This document shows positions 19,024 through 27,430 of a stretch of 64,000 nt of DNA, in pieces (positions within the stretch are counted from its first letter, which is position 1; each line of letters starts with the position of its first letter). The position numbers were made by a program, and so were the translations under genes. Source of the DNA: Alphaproteobacteria bacterium. Its GTDB lineage: Bacteria; Pseudomonadota; Alphaproteobacteria; Micropepsales; Micropepsaceae. The notes beneath the pieces were generated by a model. The model ran no database searches and was not told the DNA's origin. It saw nothing but the letters and a program-made list of their open reading frames with translations. Location of the stretch: assembly GCA_017308475.1 (NCBI GenBank), contig JAFKEU010000004.1, positions 831,226-895,225 on the forward strand. The letters run 5' to 3'.

Positions 19024-19620
19024 TCAGGGCTGGGCGGGCGCGGTCGCCTTCATCGCGGGATATTCGCAGAACCTGTCATACCACGCCGCCAATTTGGGAC
19101 GGGAACCCTTCCAATCAAGGTCGGGCATGCGGAATTCGACATAGCCGATGGCACAGGCGACCGTGATTTCGCCGATGGTGGGCGGATCGGCGAAGCTGGT
19201 GCGCTCCAGAACGTCGAGCGTGGCACCGATCGCCGCAATCTGGCGGGCGCGATTGGCCTGGGGCGGCGGATTTTCGCGGCCCAGCACGATCCACGCCACC
19301 GCGGCGTCGGCCAGCCCGTCGCCCAGCGCCTGCAGCCCCAGCGCCTTCCAGCGGCCGGAACTGTGCTGGAAGATGTTCATGCCGGGAAAGAATTTCCCGC
19401 CGCCGACATGGTTGAGATATTCGCAGATGACCGGAGAGTCGATCAGTACCGAGCCGTCGTCCAGCACCAGCGCCGGAATCTTGCCCAGCGGATTGACGCG
19501 CCGGAAATTCTCGTCCTGTGCCGGCAGGGTGCGGATCTCTTCCAGCTTCAGGCCCAGCTCATGCGCGATTACCCGGCACTTGCGGGCGAAAGGCGAGGCG
19601 GTGTTGGAATAAAGCTTCAT
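19024..19620 (-). CDS. glutathione S-transferase family protein
   Basis: A 198-residue soluble protein with an N-terminal thioredoxin-like domain ([24 protein letters not shown], serine or cysteine in the usual active-site place) and a helical C-terminal domain. [12 protein letters not shown] carries the cis-proline and [10 protein letters not shown] the glutathione-binding Ser region. The substrate is unknown. It starts 2 bases after the apt stop and ends 25 bases before mtnA, so it is in the same operon as the nucleoside-salvage genes. A role in handling reactive aldehydes of that pathway is only a guess. Confidence 0.88.
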   Translation of the reverse strand: MKLYSNTASPFARKCRVIAHELGLKLEEIRTLPAQDENFRRVNPLGKIPALVLDDGSVLIDSPVICEYLNHVGGGKFFPGMNIFQHSSGRWKALGLQALGDGLADAAVAWIVLGRENPPPQANRARQIAAIGATLDVLERTSFADPPTIGEITVACAIGYVEFRMPDLDWKGSRPKLAAWYDRFCEYPAMKATAPAQP

Positions 19621-19622
19621 CG

Positions 19623-20150
19623 TCAGTGACCTTCGAAGGCGACCAGAGACGTCACCGGCTTGCCCAGGGCGCGCAGCTTGTCGGCACCGCCCAGTTCGGG
19701 CAGGTCGATAACGAAGGAGCAGCCGATCACATGGGCCCCGGCGCGCTCCAGAAGCTTGATGCCGGCAAAGGCCGTGCCGCCGGTGGCGATCAGGTCGTCG
19801 ACCAGAAGCACCCTCTCGCCCTTCTCGATGGCGTCGATATGAATCTCCACCCGGTCCTGGCCATATTCCAGTTCGTAGTCCTCGCCGATCACGGTGTGGG
19901 GCAGCTTGCCTTTCTTGCGCACCGGCACGAAGCCGACGGAAAGCTGGTGGGCCACCGCGCCGCCCAGGATGAAACCGCGCGCTTCCAGCCCCGCGACCTT
20001 GTCGATCTTCAGGCCCGCATAGGGCTGAACCATCTGGTCCACCGCGGCGCGGAAGGCCCGCGCATGGCCCAGGAGCGTGGTGATGTCCCGGAAGATGATG
20101 CCCGGCTTGGGATAGTCGGGAATGGCGCGAATGACGGATTTGAAGTCCAT
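19623..20150 (-). CDS. apt: adenine phosphoribosyltransferase
   Basis: Salvages adenine to AMP with PRPP. The 175-residue protein shows the family N-terminus [21 protein letters not shown], the flexible-loop region [14 protein letters not shown], and the PRPP-binding loop [21 protein letters not shown]. In this cluster it would capture the adenine released by MtnP. It is separated from mtnP by 134 bases filled with palindromic repeats, and is followed two bases later by the GST gene. Confidence 0.95.
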   Translation of the reverse strand: MDFKSVIRAIPDYPKPGIIFRDITTLLGHARAFRAAVDQMVQPYAGLKIDKVAGLEARGFILGGAVAHQLSVGFVPVRKKGKLPHTVIGEDYELEYGQDRVEIHIDAIEKGERVLLVDDLIATGGTAFAGIKLLERAGAHVIGCSFVIDLPELGGADKLRALGKPVTSLVAFEGH

Positions 20151-20155
20151 GCCTT

Positions 20156-20280
20156 AGGTTCCTGTCATGGCCGGCCAGCAAGGCCGGACTTGTCCGGCCG
20201 CAGCACGAGCCGGCCATCCATGACAGCAGGCGCGCCCTTTGTCGTGGATGGCCCGGTCAAGCCGGGCCATGACATGGTTG
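20156..20280. repeat. REP-like palindromic repeats between mtnP and apt
   Basis: Two hairpin units. The first (about 20164-20226) has outer arms TGTCATGG...CCATGACA and an inner perfect arm GGCCGGAC-TT-GTCCGGCC. The second (20248-20270) is ATGGCCCGG-TCAAG-CCGGGCCAT, a perfect 9-bp stem. The sequence type (GTCATGGCC...GGCCATCCA) is typical of extragenic palindromes in alphaproteobacteria. It lies within the presumed mtnP-apt transcript and may stabilise or attenuate mRNA. Confidence 0.75.
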
Positions 20281-20284
20281 GAGT

Positions 20285-21166
20285 TCATTTCTTCAATACC
20301 CTTCCCGCCACCGCGTCCAGCCTGGCGATCATCGCCGGGTCGCGCTTTTCCGGGGCCGTGATCAGGGCATAATCGAGCACGGTTTCGGGGCGGTCCGGAC
20401 AGGTGGACGGCTGGCGGTCGGGACCCAGTTGGGGCGCCACCGCCATGATCAGCTTCCTCGCATTCCCGGCATTGGAGTGCATGACCTTGATCACCGCCTC
20501 TACCGTCACATGCTCATGCTCGTCGTGCCAGCAGTCATAGTCGGTGACCATGCAGACGATGGCGTAGGGAAGTTCCGCCTCGCGGGCCAGCTTGGCTTCC
20601 GGCATCGCGGTCATGCCGATCACCGCGCAGCCCCAGTCGCGGTAAAGGAAGCTTTCGGCGCGGGTGGAAAACTGCGGCCCCTCGATGCAGATATAGGTTC
20701 CGCCCTCGCTGTGGTCGATCTTCTGCTCGCGCGCCGCCAGCGTGAGTGCGCCCGACAGCCTGGGGCAGACCGGGTGGGCCATGGGGACATGCGCCACAAG
20801 GCCGGGGCCGAAGAAGCTTTTCTCGCGCGCAACCGTGCGGTCGATGAACTGGTCGGCCATCACGAAAGTGCCCGGCGGCAACTCTTCGCGCAGAGAGCCG
20901 CAGGCGGAGACCGAGATGAGATCGGTCACGCCCACGCGCTTGAGGGCATCGATGTTGGCGCGGTAGTTGATGGAGGTCGGCGTCTGGATGTGGCCGCGGC
21001 CGTGGCGCGGCAGGAACACCATGTCGACGCCGTGGAAGGTGCCGGTCAGAAGCTGGTCGGACGGCGTGCCGAACGGGCTCTTCACCGTCTGCCATTGCGG
21101 GTTTTCCAGGCCGGGGATCTCGTAGATGCCCGAACCGCCGATGATGCCGAGAACGGTCTTGACCAT
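20285..21166 (-). CDS. mtnP: S-methyl-5'-thioadenosine phosphorylase
   Basis: Phosphorolyses methylthioadenosine, and in related enzymes 5'-deoxyadenosine, to adenine and the 5-substituted ribose-1-phosphate. The 293-residue protein begins MVKTVLGIIGGSGIYEIPGL. It has the phosphate-site RHGRGH, CIEGPQFSTRAES and the TDYDCWHDEHEHVTVEAV region typical of MTA rather than purine nucleoside phosphorylases. The frame is open to 21355 but that part is repeat sequence. It heads the mtnP-apt-GST-mtnA-aldolase cluster. Confidence 0.94.
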   Translation of the reverse strand: MVKTVLGIIGGSGIYEIPGLENPQWQTVKSPFGTPSDQLLTGTFHGVDMVFLPRHGRGHIQTPTSINYRANIDALKRVGVTDLISVSACGSLREELPPGTFVMADQFIDRTVAREKSFFGPGLVAHVPMAHPVCPRLSGALTLAAREQKIDHSEGGTYICIEGPQFSTRAESFLYRDWGCAVIGMTAMPEAKLAREAELPYAIVCMVTDYDCWHDEHEHVTVEAVIKVMHSNAGNARKLIMAVAPQLGPDRQPSTCPDRPETVLDYALITAPEKRDPAMIARLDAVAGRVLKK

Positions 21167-21212
21167 GCGCACCAACGCCAGAGTTGCCGGGCCTTTTAGC
21201 ACAAAAGAATTG

Positions 21213-21310
21213 GAAGCGTAGGCGAGAGCCGGAGCGACCAGAGAAAAGGGCGCGAGCCTTATGGGCCCGCGCCCCATGTCACCGGATTCCCGCGTGCGCG
21301 CGAATGACGA
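21213..21310. repeat. dispersed repeat upstream of mtnP
   Basis: The stretch 21213-21240 (ending GGCGAGAGCCGGAGCGACC) recurs with about 25 of 28 matches at 30180-30207. It is followed by a GC-rich segment and a half palindrome at 21285-21310 (CCCGCGTGCGCGCGAATGACG) of a type common between alphaproteobacterial genes. It separates mtnP from the convergent-side bc1 operon end. Confidence 0.6.
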
Positions 21311-21317
21311 TTGCGTG

Positions 21318-22136
21318 TCAGTGCTGGTCTTTCCAGACCCTGCGATAGGCGGCAAACAGCATGCCGGCCAAGGCGATCAGGAAGACCAGCACGCCCATGC
21401 CGACGCGCTTGCGCTCTTCCATCTTGGGCTCGGACGCCCAGGCCAGGAAGGTCACCACGTCATGGGCCTCCTGGTCGATGGTGGCCTTGGTGCCGTCCGA
21501 ATAGGTGACGGAATTGTTGGCCAGCGGCGGGGGCATGGAGATGTTCCAGCCTTCGAAATAGGGGTTGTAGTATTTGCCGTCGATGACCTTGAAACCCTTG
21601 GGCGGGGTCATGTGGAAGCCGGTCAGGATCGAATAGACATATTCCGCTCCGCCTTCACGCGCCTTGACGATCATCGACAGGTCTGGCGGCAGGGCGCCGC
21701 CGTTATTGGCGCGGGCCGCTTCCTCGTTCGGGAAGGGCGAGGGGAAATGGTCGGCCAGGGTGGCCGGACGCATCAGTGGGTTGCCCTTTTCGTCGGTGGT
21801 GTTGCCCTTGTCGTCGGGCCCGGCCGGCACCTTGACGGACGCGGCCAGTGCGCGGGCCTGGGCCTCGCTGAACTCCGGCCCGCCCGCTTCCATCAGATTG
21901 TGGAAAGCCAGGTGCTGGGCGCTGTGACAGGCGGCGCAGACTTCCTTGTAGACCTGGAAGCCGCGCTGCAGGGCGCCGCGGTCATAGGTGCCGAAAGGCC
22001 CCTCGAACGAGAAGGCGACATCCTTGGGATGAAGCCTTGTGGTGTTCGTCGTCTCCTGGGCGGAAGCGGCGCTCACCAGGGCGGTGGACGCCATCAGGCC
22101 GAGGGCGAGGCCGAGAGCAGTCTTGTTGAGGCGCAT
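21318..22136 (-). CDS. petC: cytochrome c1, bc1 complex subunit
   Basis: Membrane-anchored c-type haem subunit that takes electrons from the Rieske protein and passes them to soluble or membrane cytochrome c. The 272-residue precursor has a signal peptide (MRLNKTALGLALGLMASTALVSAASAQ), the haem motif CAACH near residue 55, and a C-terminal anchor VLVFLIALAGMLFAAYRRVW. The start is the ATG just before the signal peptide; the longer open frame overlaps petB. It is the last gene of petA-petB-petC (also called fbcFBC), 8 bases after petB. Confidence 0.95.
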   Translation of the reverse strand: MRLNKTALGLALGLMASTALVSAASAQETTNTTRLHPKDVAFSFEGPFGTYDRGALQRGFQVYKEVCAACHSAQHLAFHNLMEAGGPEFSEAQARALAASVKVPAGPDDKGNTTDEKGNPLMRPATLADHFPSPFPNEEAARANNGGALPPDLSMIVKAREGGAEYVYSILTGFHMTPPKGFKVIDGKYYNPYFEGWNISMPPPLANNSVTYSDGTKATIDQEAHDVVTFLAWASEPKMEERKRVGMGVLVFLIALAGMLFAAYRRVWKDQH

Positions 22137-22144
22137 GTTGTTTC

Positions 22145-23416
22145 TCACTCGGCCGGAAGGGAAGACGAGGCAGCGGCGGTATCGCCGAGCACGGATTGCG
22201 CAATCGAGGCGGGCAGCTTCCTGGGCGTCTCGATCAGGCCCACGATCGGCATGATCAGGTAGAAGAAGGCGAAATAGTAGATCGTGGCCAGGCGCGCCAC
22301 CCACACCAGCGGAATGATGCCGAAGGCTGCCGCGTCCACGCTCTGCGAACCGCAATAGCCCAGGAGTATGCAGCAGACCAGCAGACCCCAGAAGAACTGC
22401 TTCATCAGGGGGCGGAAGCGGCAGGAGCGCACGCGGGAGGTGTCCAGCCAGGGGATGAAGACCAGCGTCACGATGGCGCCGGCCATCACGATCACGCCCA
22501 TCAGCTTGCTCGGGATGGAGCGCAGCATCGCGTAGAAGGGCAGCAGATACCATTCCGGCACGATGTCGGGCGGGGTCACCAGCGGGTTGGCGGGCTGGTA
22601 ATTGTCCGGGTTGCCGAAGAAGTTCGGCGCATAGAACACGAACACCGCAAACAGGATCACAAACAGGACCAGATAGAAGGCGTCCTTCACCGTGTAATAG
22701 GGGTGGAAGGGCACGGTGTCCTGGGGGCTCTTCACGTCGATGCCCAGGGGGTTGTTGTTGCCGGGTACGTGCAGCGCCCAGATATGCAGGCCGACCACAC
22801 CGGCGATGATGAAGGGCAGGAGATAGTGCAGCGAGAAGAAGCGGTTGAGGGTCGCGTCACCCACCGCGAAGTCGCCCCACAGCCATGTGGCGATATGGCC
22901 GCCCACCACCGGAATGGCGCTGAACAGGTTGGTGATGACGGTGGCGCCCCAGAAGGACATCTGGCCCCAGGGCAGGACATAGCCGAAGAAGGCGGTGGCC
23001 ATCATCAGCAGATAGATGAGTACGCCGATGATCCAGATCAGCTCGCGCGGGGCCTTGTAGGACCCGTAGTAAAGGCCGCGGAACATGTGGATGTAGACCG
23101 CCAGGAAGAACATCGAGGCGCCGTTGGAATGGATGTAGCGGATCAGCCAGCCGTAGTTGACGTCGCGCATGATGGCCTCGACGCTGTCGAAGGCCAGGCC
23201 CGCATTGGCCACATAATGCATGGCCAGCACGATGCCGGTGACGATCTGCACGCCCAGGCAGAAGGTCAGGATGCCGCCGAAGGTGTACCAGATGTTCAGG
23301 TTGCGCGGCGTCGGGAAGGTGTGGACGGTGTCGTGCAGCAGACGCGGCAGCGGCAGGCGCGTGTCGATCCACTTCTCGAAGCCGGATTTGGGATTGTAGG
23401 TCGAAGGGCCAGACAT
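22145..23416 (-). CDS. petB: cytochrome b, bc1 complex subunit
   Basis: Core membrane subunit with two b haems and both quinone sites. The 423-residue protein has eight membrane helices. Haem histidines are recognisable in the second helix ([14 protein letters not shown]) and fourth helix ([17 protein letters not shown]). The Qo-site PEWY motif is in [17 protein letters not shown]. It is N-terminally complete ([13 protein letters not shown]), with an AGGAG ribosome site just upstream of ATG 23416. It lies 11 bases after petA. Confidence 0.97.
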   Translation of the reverse strand: MSGPSTYNPKSGFEKWIDTRLPLPRLLHDTVHTFPTPRNLNIWYTFGGILTFCLGVQIVTGIVLAMHYVANAGLAFDSVEAIMRDVNYGWLIRYIHSNGASMFFLAVYIHMFRGLYYGSYKAPRELIWIIGVLIYLLMMATAFFGYVLPWGQMSFWGATVITNLFSAIPVVGGHIATWLWGDFAVGDATLNRFFSLHYLLPFIIAGVVGLHIWALHVPGNNNPLGIDVKSPQDTVPFHPYYTVKDAFYLVLFVILFAVFVFYAPNFFGNPDNYQPANPLVTPPDIVPEWYLLPFYAMLRSIPSKLMGVIVMAGAIVTLVFIPWLDTSRVRSCRFRPLMKQFFWGLLVCCILLGYCGSQSVDAAAFGIIPLVWVARLATIYYFAFFYLIMPIVGLIETPRKLPASIAQSVLGDTAAASSSLPAE

Positions 23417-23427
23417 ATGCGTTCTCC

Positions 23428-23997
23428 TCAACCGACCTTGATCTTGGTGGCGGACGTGAAGGTGTAGGGCGGCACGTCCAGATTGCGCGGCGCCGGGCCT
23501 TTGCGGATGCGGCCGGCGGTGTCGTACTGCGAGCCGTGGCAGTGGCAGAGCCAGCCGCCGTAATCGCCTTCCGGCATCTGGGGGGTGGAAACGGTGGGGG
23601 TGCAGCCCAGATGGGTGCACACGCCGATCAGCACCAGCCATTCCGGTTTGGTGGCGCGGTTGGCGTCGGTGGCGGGTGCACCGGCGGGCAGGTTGGCGTT
23701 CTCGGCCAGGGGGTCTGGCAGGCTGTTGACGTCGACGGCCTTGGATTCGGCGATCTCCTTGGGGGTGCGGCGGCGCACGAACAGGGGATGGCCGCGCCAC
23801 TTGTAGACCACCTGCTGGCCCGGCTGGATGGAGGAGATGTCGACCTCGATCGAGGCCAGGGCGAGCGCCGCGGAGGACGGGTTCATCTGGTCGATGAAGG
23901 GCCAGGCGGCGGAGGCCAATCCCACCCCCGCCATGGCGCCCGACGCCACATAAAGAAAGTCGCGTCGCGTGCCCGCGTCACTCGTCGTTGCTGCCAC
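23428..23997 (-). CDS. petA: Rieske iron-sulfur protein, bc1 complex subunit
   Basis: The 2Fe-2S subunit that oxidises ubiquinol at the Qo site. Cluster ligands are in CTHLGCTP and CHCHGSQYD. The N-terminus has a twin-arginine motif ([10 protein letters not shown]) before a membrane anchor, as expected for Tat-inserted Rieske proteins. No ATG fits: GTG 23997, nine bases after AAGG, is the best start; GTG 24006 is the alternative. It is the first gene of the bc1 operon and is divergent from trmL. Confidence 0.94.
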   Translation of the reverse strand: MAATTSDAGTRRDFLYVASGAMAGVGLASAAWPFIDQMNPSSAALALASIEVDISSIQPGQQVVYKWRGHPLFVRRRTPKEIAESKAVDVNSLPDPLAENANLPAGAPATDANRATKPEWLVLIGVCTHLGCTPTVSTPQMPEGDYGGWLCHCHGSQYDTAGRIRKGPAPRNLDVPPYTFTSATKIKVG

Positions 23998-24229
23998 TGG
24001 GTTCACCCTTAGAATTCTTGGTCGGATAACCGAAAGGAAGGTCCGAACTATTGCCACAAACAAAGGCGGGAGGGGTAATGACGCGGTGACGCGCCGGCCC
24101 CGCTTTGCCCCGGCACGCTTGTCCGTTTTCGCGCGGTAAAATAGAGAGTCGGTTTTCGAGGGTCTTGCGGCACGATGACGCAGAAAATGCCTTTTCCGCC
24201 CGTATCTTGCGCCCGACGACGGCTCTGCC
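23998..24229. promoter_or_regulatory. divergent region between the bc1 operon and trmL
   Basis: About 230 bases that must carry the promoter of petABC on one strand and trmL on the other. The left end carries the petA ribosome site. No promoter hexamers with correct spacing or inverted-repeat operator were convincing. Confidence 0.35.
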
Positions 24230-24709
24230 ATGCACCTGGCCCTGTATGAGCCGGATATTCCCCAGAATGCGGGTGCCCTGATGCGGCTGGGCGCCTGCCT
24301 GGGGGTGGGCATCGACCTGATCGAGCCCTGTGGGTTTCTTTTGACCGACAGGGCCCTGAAACGGGCCGGGATGGACTATCGCCGGTGGGCAGAGGTGCGC
24401 CGGCATGATTCCTGGGACCGGTTCCAGGACGCGTTAAGGCCCCCGGCCCGGCTTCTGCTGCTGACTACCCTCGGCGACTGTCCCTATACCGGCTTCGGCT
24501 TTGCCCCGCACGATGTGCTGCTTCTGGGCCGGGAAAGCGCCGGGGTCCCCCAAGCCGTCCATCGCGCGGCCCATGCCCGGCTGGTGATTCCGCTGAAGTC
24601 CGGCCTTCGGTCCTTGAATGTTGCGCAAGCCGCCGCGATGGTGCTGGGCGAGGCGCTTCGCCAGACCGGCCAGTTCCCGCCCCTCGCAAAGGAGCCCCTG
24701 TGCATCTGA
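24230..24709 (+). CDS. trmL: tRNA (cytidine/uridine-34 2'-O)-methyltransferase
   Basis: SPOUT-class methyltransferase that modifies the wobble base of tRNA-Leu isoacceptors. The 159-residue length is typical. Features: the N-terminus MHLALYEPDIPQNAGALMRL, motif 2 LLLLGRESAGVP and motif 3 LVIPLKSGLRSLNVAQAAAMVLGEALRQ, which form the knotted SAM site. The last 10 bases overlap the start of the TerC-family gene, suggesting coupled translation. Confidence 0.92.
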   Translation: MHLALYEPDIPQNAGALMRLGACLGVGIDLIEPCGFLLTDRALKRAGMDYRRWAEVRRHDSWDRFQDALRPPARLLLLTTLGDCPYTGFGFAPHDVLLLGRESAGVPQAVHRAAHARLVIPLKSGLRSLNVAQAAAMVLGEALRQTGQFPPLAKEPLCI

Positions 24710-25302
24710 CCCTGCTCGACCCCGGCGGCCTGTTCGCGCTCGCCCAGGTTCTGATGATTGACCTGGTGCTGGCGGGCGACAACGCCGTGGTGATCGGCCT
24801 GGCGGCGGCGCGCGTCCCCGTTAACATGCGCAGGAAGGTGGTGCTGTGGGGCCTGGTGGCGGCGGTGGTGCTGCGCATCGGGCTGGCGACCGTCGCTGTC
24901 CAGCTGATGGCGATCATCGGCCTGACCCTGGCGGGCGGCATCCTGCTTTTGTGGGTGTGCTGGCGCATGTGGCGCGACATCCGCCAGGGCGAGGAGAAGG
25001 ACGCCCATGGCATCGACCCAAACGCCTCGATGCGCCAGGCGATACTGCAGATCCTGGTGGCCGACGTCTCGATGTCGCTCGACAATGTGCTGGGGGTGGC
25101 GGGTGCGGCGCGCGACCATCTGGATGTGCTGATCATCGGCCTGATCCTGTCGGTGGCGCTGATGGGGGCCGCGGCCAATGTCATCGCCCGGCTGCTGCAC
25201 CGCTATCGCTGGATCAGCTATGTCGGCCTTCTGATCGTGCTCTATGTCGCGCTGTCGATGATCTGGGAAGGCGGCCACCGGGTTGCGGCGGCGGTCACCT
25301 AG
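24700..25302 (+). CDS. TerC/YjbE-family integral membrane protein
   Basis: A 200-residue membrane protein of the TerC family, which includes tellurite-resistance and metal-export proteins. Two conserved aspartate-asparagine motifs in membrane segments are seen, LVLAGDNAVVIGLAA and DVSMSLDNVLGVAGA, the probable metal-ion path. Some TerC proteins work with exoenzyme metallation or manganese export; which applies here is unknown. The stop codon overlaps the convergent PP2C stop within a shared CTAG. Confidence 0.85.
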   Translation: MHLTLLDPGGLFALAQVLMIDLVLAGDNAVVIGLAAARVPVNMRRKVVLWGLVAAVVLRIGLATVAVQLMAIIGLTLAGGILLLWVCWRMWRDIRQGEEKDAHGIDPNASMRQAILQILVADVSMSLDNVLGVAGAARDHLDVLIIGLILSVALMGAAANVIARLLHRYRWISYVGLLIVLYVALSMIWEGGHRVAAAVT

Positions 25303-26207
25303 TCCAGCCGCAGAAGAAGCGCGGTGCAGTCGTCGCTTTTCTTGAAGCGGGCAAAGCGGTCGCCGCCGGCGTCGCCATTCTCGATCGCCCGCAATTCCTC
25401 GCCCAGCGCGGCCAAGCCCTTGTTCCGCGCCGCCGCCATCAGGCTGTCGACGCCATAGGCGCCGTAGTCCGAAGCCAGCGCCAGAAATCCGTCGGACGCC
25501 AGCAGCAGATGCGCACCGGGCTTTACCTTCAGGATGCGCCGCCCGGCATGGGCGGCGGCCCTGGGCTCGGGCGAGAACAGCCAACTGCTGCTGCGGTTGA
25601 TGCGGTTGCGGCTGGCGCGCAGTTCGGTCAGGAACGCCTGGCGGCTGAGGCCATGGGCTGGAGAAAGCTGTTTTTCGCGGGCCAGTCTTTGTGCGCGTTG
25701 TGCCTCGGCGGCGCGGCTTTCAAAAGTCTCGCCCACCACTGTCGCCGGCGTGCTGTCCTGCTGAACGAGCGCGGCACAGTCGCCGAACCAAAGAAATTCC
25801 AATTCCGCCCCCCTCCGGCTTTCGCTGGCTGGTCGCGGGTTTGGCCTTGCGGCCTCACCCGCCCGGCCTGCCTGTGTTTGCGTCACTAACATCATCGAAG
25901 CGCACGGCGTCTGCCAGACATCTTCGGGCGGCATGCGCCTGAGGGCCTCAAAGCTCTTCTTCGTATCCTCCAGCGCCCCGCGCAGCGCCTTGCGCGCGCC
26001 CTCGCCTTCCTTCAGATGCGCAAGGATGCGCCGGGCGCCGAACTGGGCGATCCAGGCCGCGTCGGACGGGCCCGGCATCAGGCCATCGCCCAGCATGGTG
26101 GCACCGTCCATTACCAGGGCGGCGTGGTTGTCATGGCCGTATGCGTCCTCATTGGCCTTGGCCGGATCGCCCGGCAGGGACAGGCAATCCAGCAGGGCAA
26201 GTGTCAT
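25299..26207 (-). CDS. PP2C-type serine/threonine phosphatase domain protein
   Basis: A 302-residue soluble protein of the PP2C fold, expected to remove phosphate from Ser/Thr or act in signalling. Metal-binding acidic residues are in ALVMDGATMLGDG, LLLASDGFLALASDYGAYG and the C-terminal KKSDDCTALLL. Residues about 109-135 (TQTQAGRAGEAARPNPRPAS and following) interrupt a beta strand between ASMMLV and LEFLWFGDC and are encoded by a palindromic, repeat-like DNA segment. The gene overlaps cca by four bases (ATGA) and forms the end of a Nudix-cca-PP2C operon. Confidence 0.8.
   Translation of the reverse strand: MTLALLDCLSLPGDPAKANEDAYGHDNHAALVMDGATMLGDGLMPGPSDAAWIAQFGARRILAHLKEGEGARKALRGALEDTKKSFEALRRMPPEDVWQTPCASMMLVTQTQAGRAGEAARPNPRPASESRRGAELEFLWFGDCAALVQQDSTPATVVGETFESRAAEAQRAQRLAREKQLSPAHGLSRQAFLTELRASRNRINRSSSWLFSPEPRAAAHAGRRILKVKPGAHLLLASDGFLALASDYGAYGVDSLMAAARNKGLAALGEELRAIENGDAGGDRFARFKKSDDCTALLLRLD
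25805..25882. repeat. palindromic element inserted in frame in the PP2C gene
   Basis: The insert contains the imperfect hairpin GCGGGTTTGGCC-TTGC-GGCCTCACCCGC (25835-25862, 10 of 12 pairs) and a CTCCGGCTTTCGCTGG stretch (25813-25828). On the other strand that stretch resembles the core of the dispersed repeat at 21222 and 30189. It adds about 26 low-complexity residues without breaking the frame. Confidence 0.55.
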
Positions 26208-27430
26208 GTGCGGCCCGCGATGATTGCCGCCAGCCGATCGCGCAGCGCGCCCTCGCCGGCGGCGAAATCACCGTCCACCCACCAGTTCTCCAGCGAAGAC
26301 AGCACCTTGCCGACCTCGGGCCCTTCGGGGATGCCCGCCGCCATCACATCGCGGCCAGTAAGCGGAAAGCGCGGCTGTTGCCAGTTTTCGGCCATGGTCA
26401 GCAGCATCCGCCACTGGATGGCGTTCGCTCCGCGCGGCGCGGCCGCCCATTGCAGCATGATCCGGTCGCGAAAGCGGTGCGGCCCGATGCGGTAAAGCAG
26501 GGCTCGTGCCTCTTTGACCGCGAGCCGGGAGCCGATCTTCGTTTCCCCGCCCAGCAGCGCCGCAAGACGCGCGCGTTCGGCATTGGACAGGCGCAAGCCG
26601 TCTGCCACCTGACTGGCCACACCCGCGTCGTCCGGCAGCAGCGCCGCCAGACGCAATATTCCGTCACGCGCATGGAAATTGTCGGCGTCGATCTCGGCCA
26701 GACGTTCCAGCCGCGGCAATTGCAGCGCGCCGGGCAGAATCTCGGACAGGACGCCCGTGGCCGCCATCACCCGCAGCACGGGCGCCGGATTGCCCGCTTC
26801 CAGAAGCCGCAGCAATTCCTTGGCCACGCGCTCGCCGGAAAGTGTCTTGAGCTTGTCCTTGGCTTCGGCCGCCGCGCGCAGGGCATCGGCGTCGATCTCG
26901 CCCTTGCCGTACCAGGCATGGAAGCGGAACAGCCGCAGGATGCGCAAATTATCCTCGGCGATGCGGGTCTTCGCATCGCCCATGAAGCGGACACGGCCGG
27001 CGATCAGATCCTCGATCCCGGTGGCATAGTCGAAAATCTCGCCGTCCAGCGCGGCATACATCGCGTTGATGGTGAAGTCGCGGCGCGCGGCATCCTCGGA
27101 CCAGTCTTCGGTAAAGCCGATCACGGCGTGGCGCCCATCGGTCTCCACATCCCGGCGCAGCGATGTGATCTCGAACAGCTTGCCGGCGACGAGCGCCGTC
27201 ACCGTGCCATGCTCCAGCCCGGTGGGGATCGCCCTGATTTCGTGCGATTTCAGCCGCGCCAGCACTTCTTCCGGCCGCATGGGCACGGCGATGTCCACAT
27301 CCGCGACCGGAGCTCCCAGCATGGCATTGCGCACGGCGCCGCCGACAAAACGCGCATCGCCCAGCGCCGTCATTACCTGGACGGTTTCGGGCGACATCAT
27401 CCAGGGATGGAGCGCGGGATCGATTTTCAT
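26204..27430 (-). CDS. cca: CCA tRNA nucleotidyltransferase / poly(A) polymerase family
   Basis: Class II nucleotidyltransferase, expected to add or repair the 3' CCA of tRNAs. The head domain has FVGGAVRNAMLG followed by the catalytic carboxylates in ADVDIAVPM, then RRDFTINAMYA, and the template region GRVRFMGDAKTRIAEDNLRILRLFRFHAWYG. The helical C-terminal half is less conserved. ATG 27430 (MKIDPALHPW) is chosen. It overlaps both neighbours by four bases, so the trio is translationally coupled. Confidence 0.92.
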   Translation of the reverse strand: MKIDPALHPWMMSPETVQVMTALGDARFVGGAVRNAMLGAPVADVDIAVPMRPEEVLARLKSHEIRAIPTGLEHGTVTALVAGKLFEITSLRRDVETDGRHAVIGFTEDWSEDAARRDFTINAMYAALDGEIFDYATGIEDLIAGRVRFMGDAKTRIAEDNLRILRLFRFHAWYGKGEIDADALRAAAEAKDKLKTLSGERVAKELLRLLEAGNPAPVLRVMAATGVLSEILPGALQLPRLERLAEIDADNFHARDGILRLAALLPDDAGVASQVADGLRLSNAERARLAALLGGETKIGSRLAVKEARALLYRIGPHRFRDRIMLQWAAAPRGANAIQWRMLLTMAENWQQPRFPLTGRDVMAAGIPEGPEVGKVLSSLENWWVDGDFAAGEGALRDRLAAIIAGRT

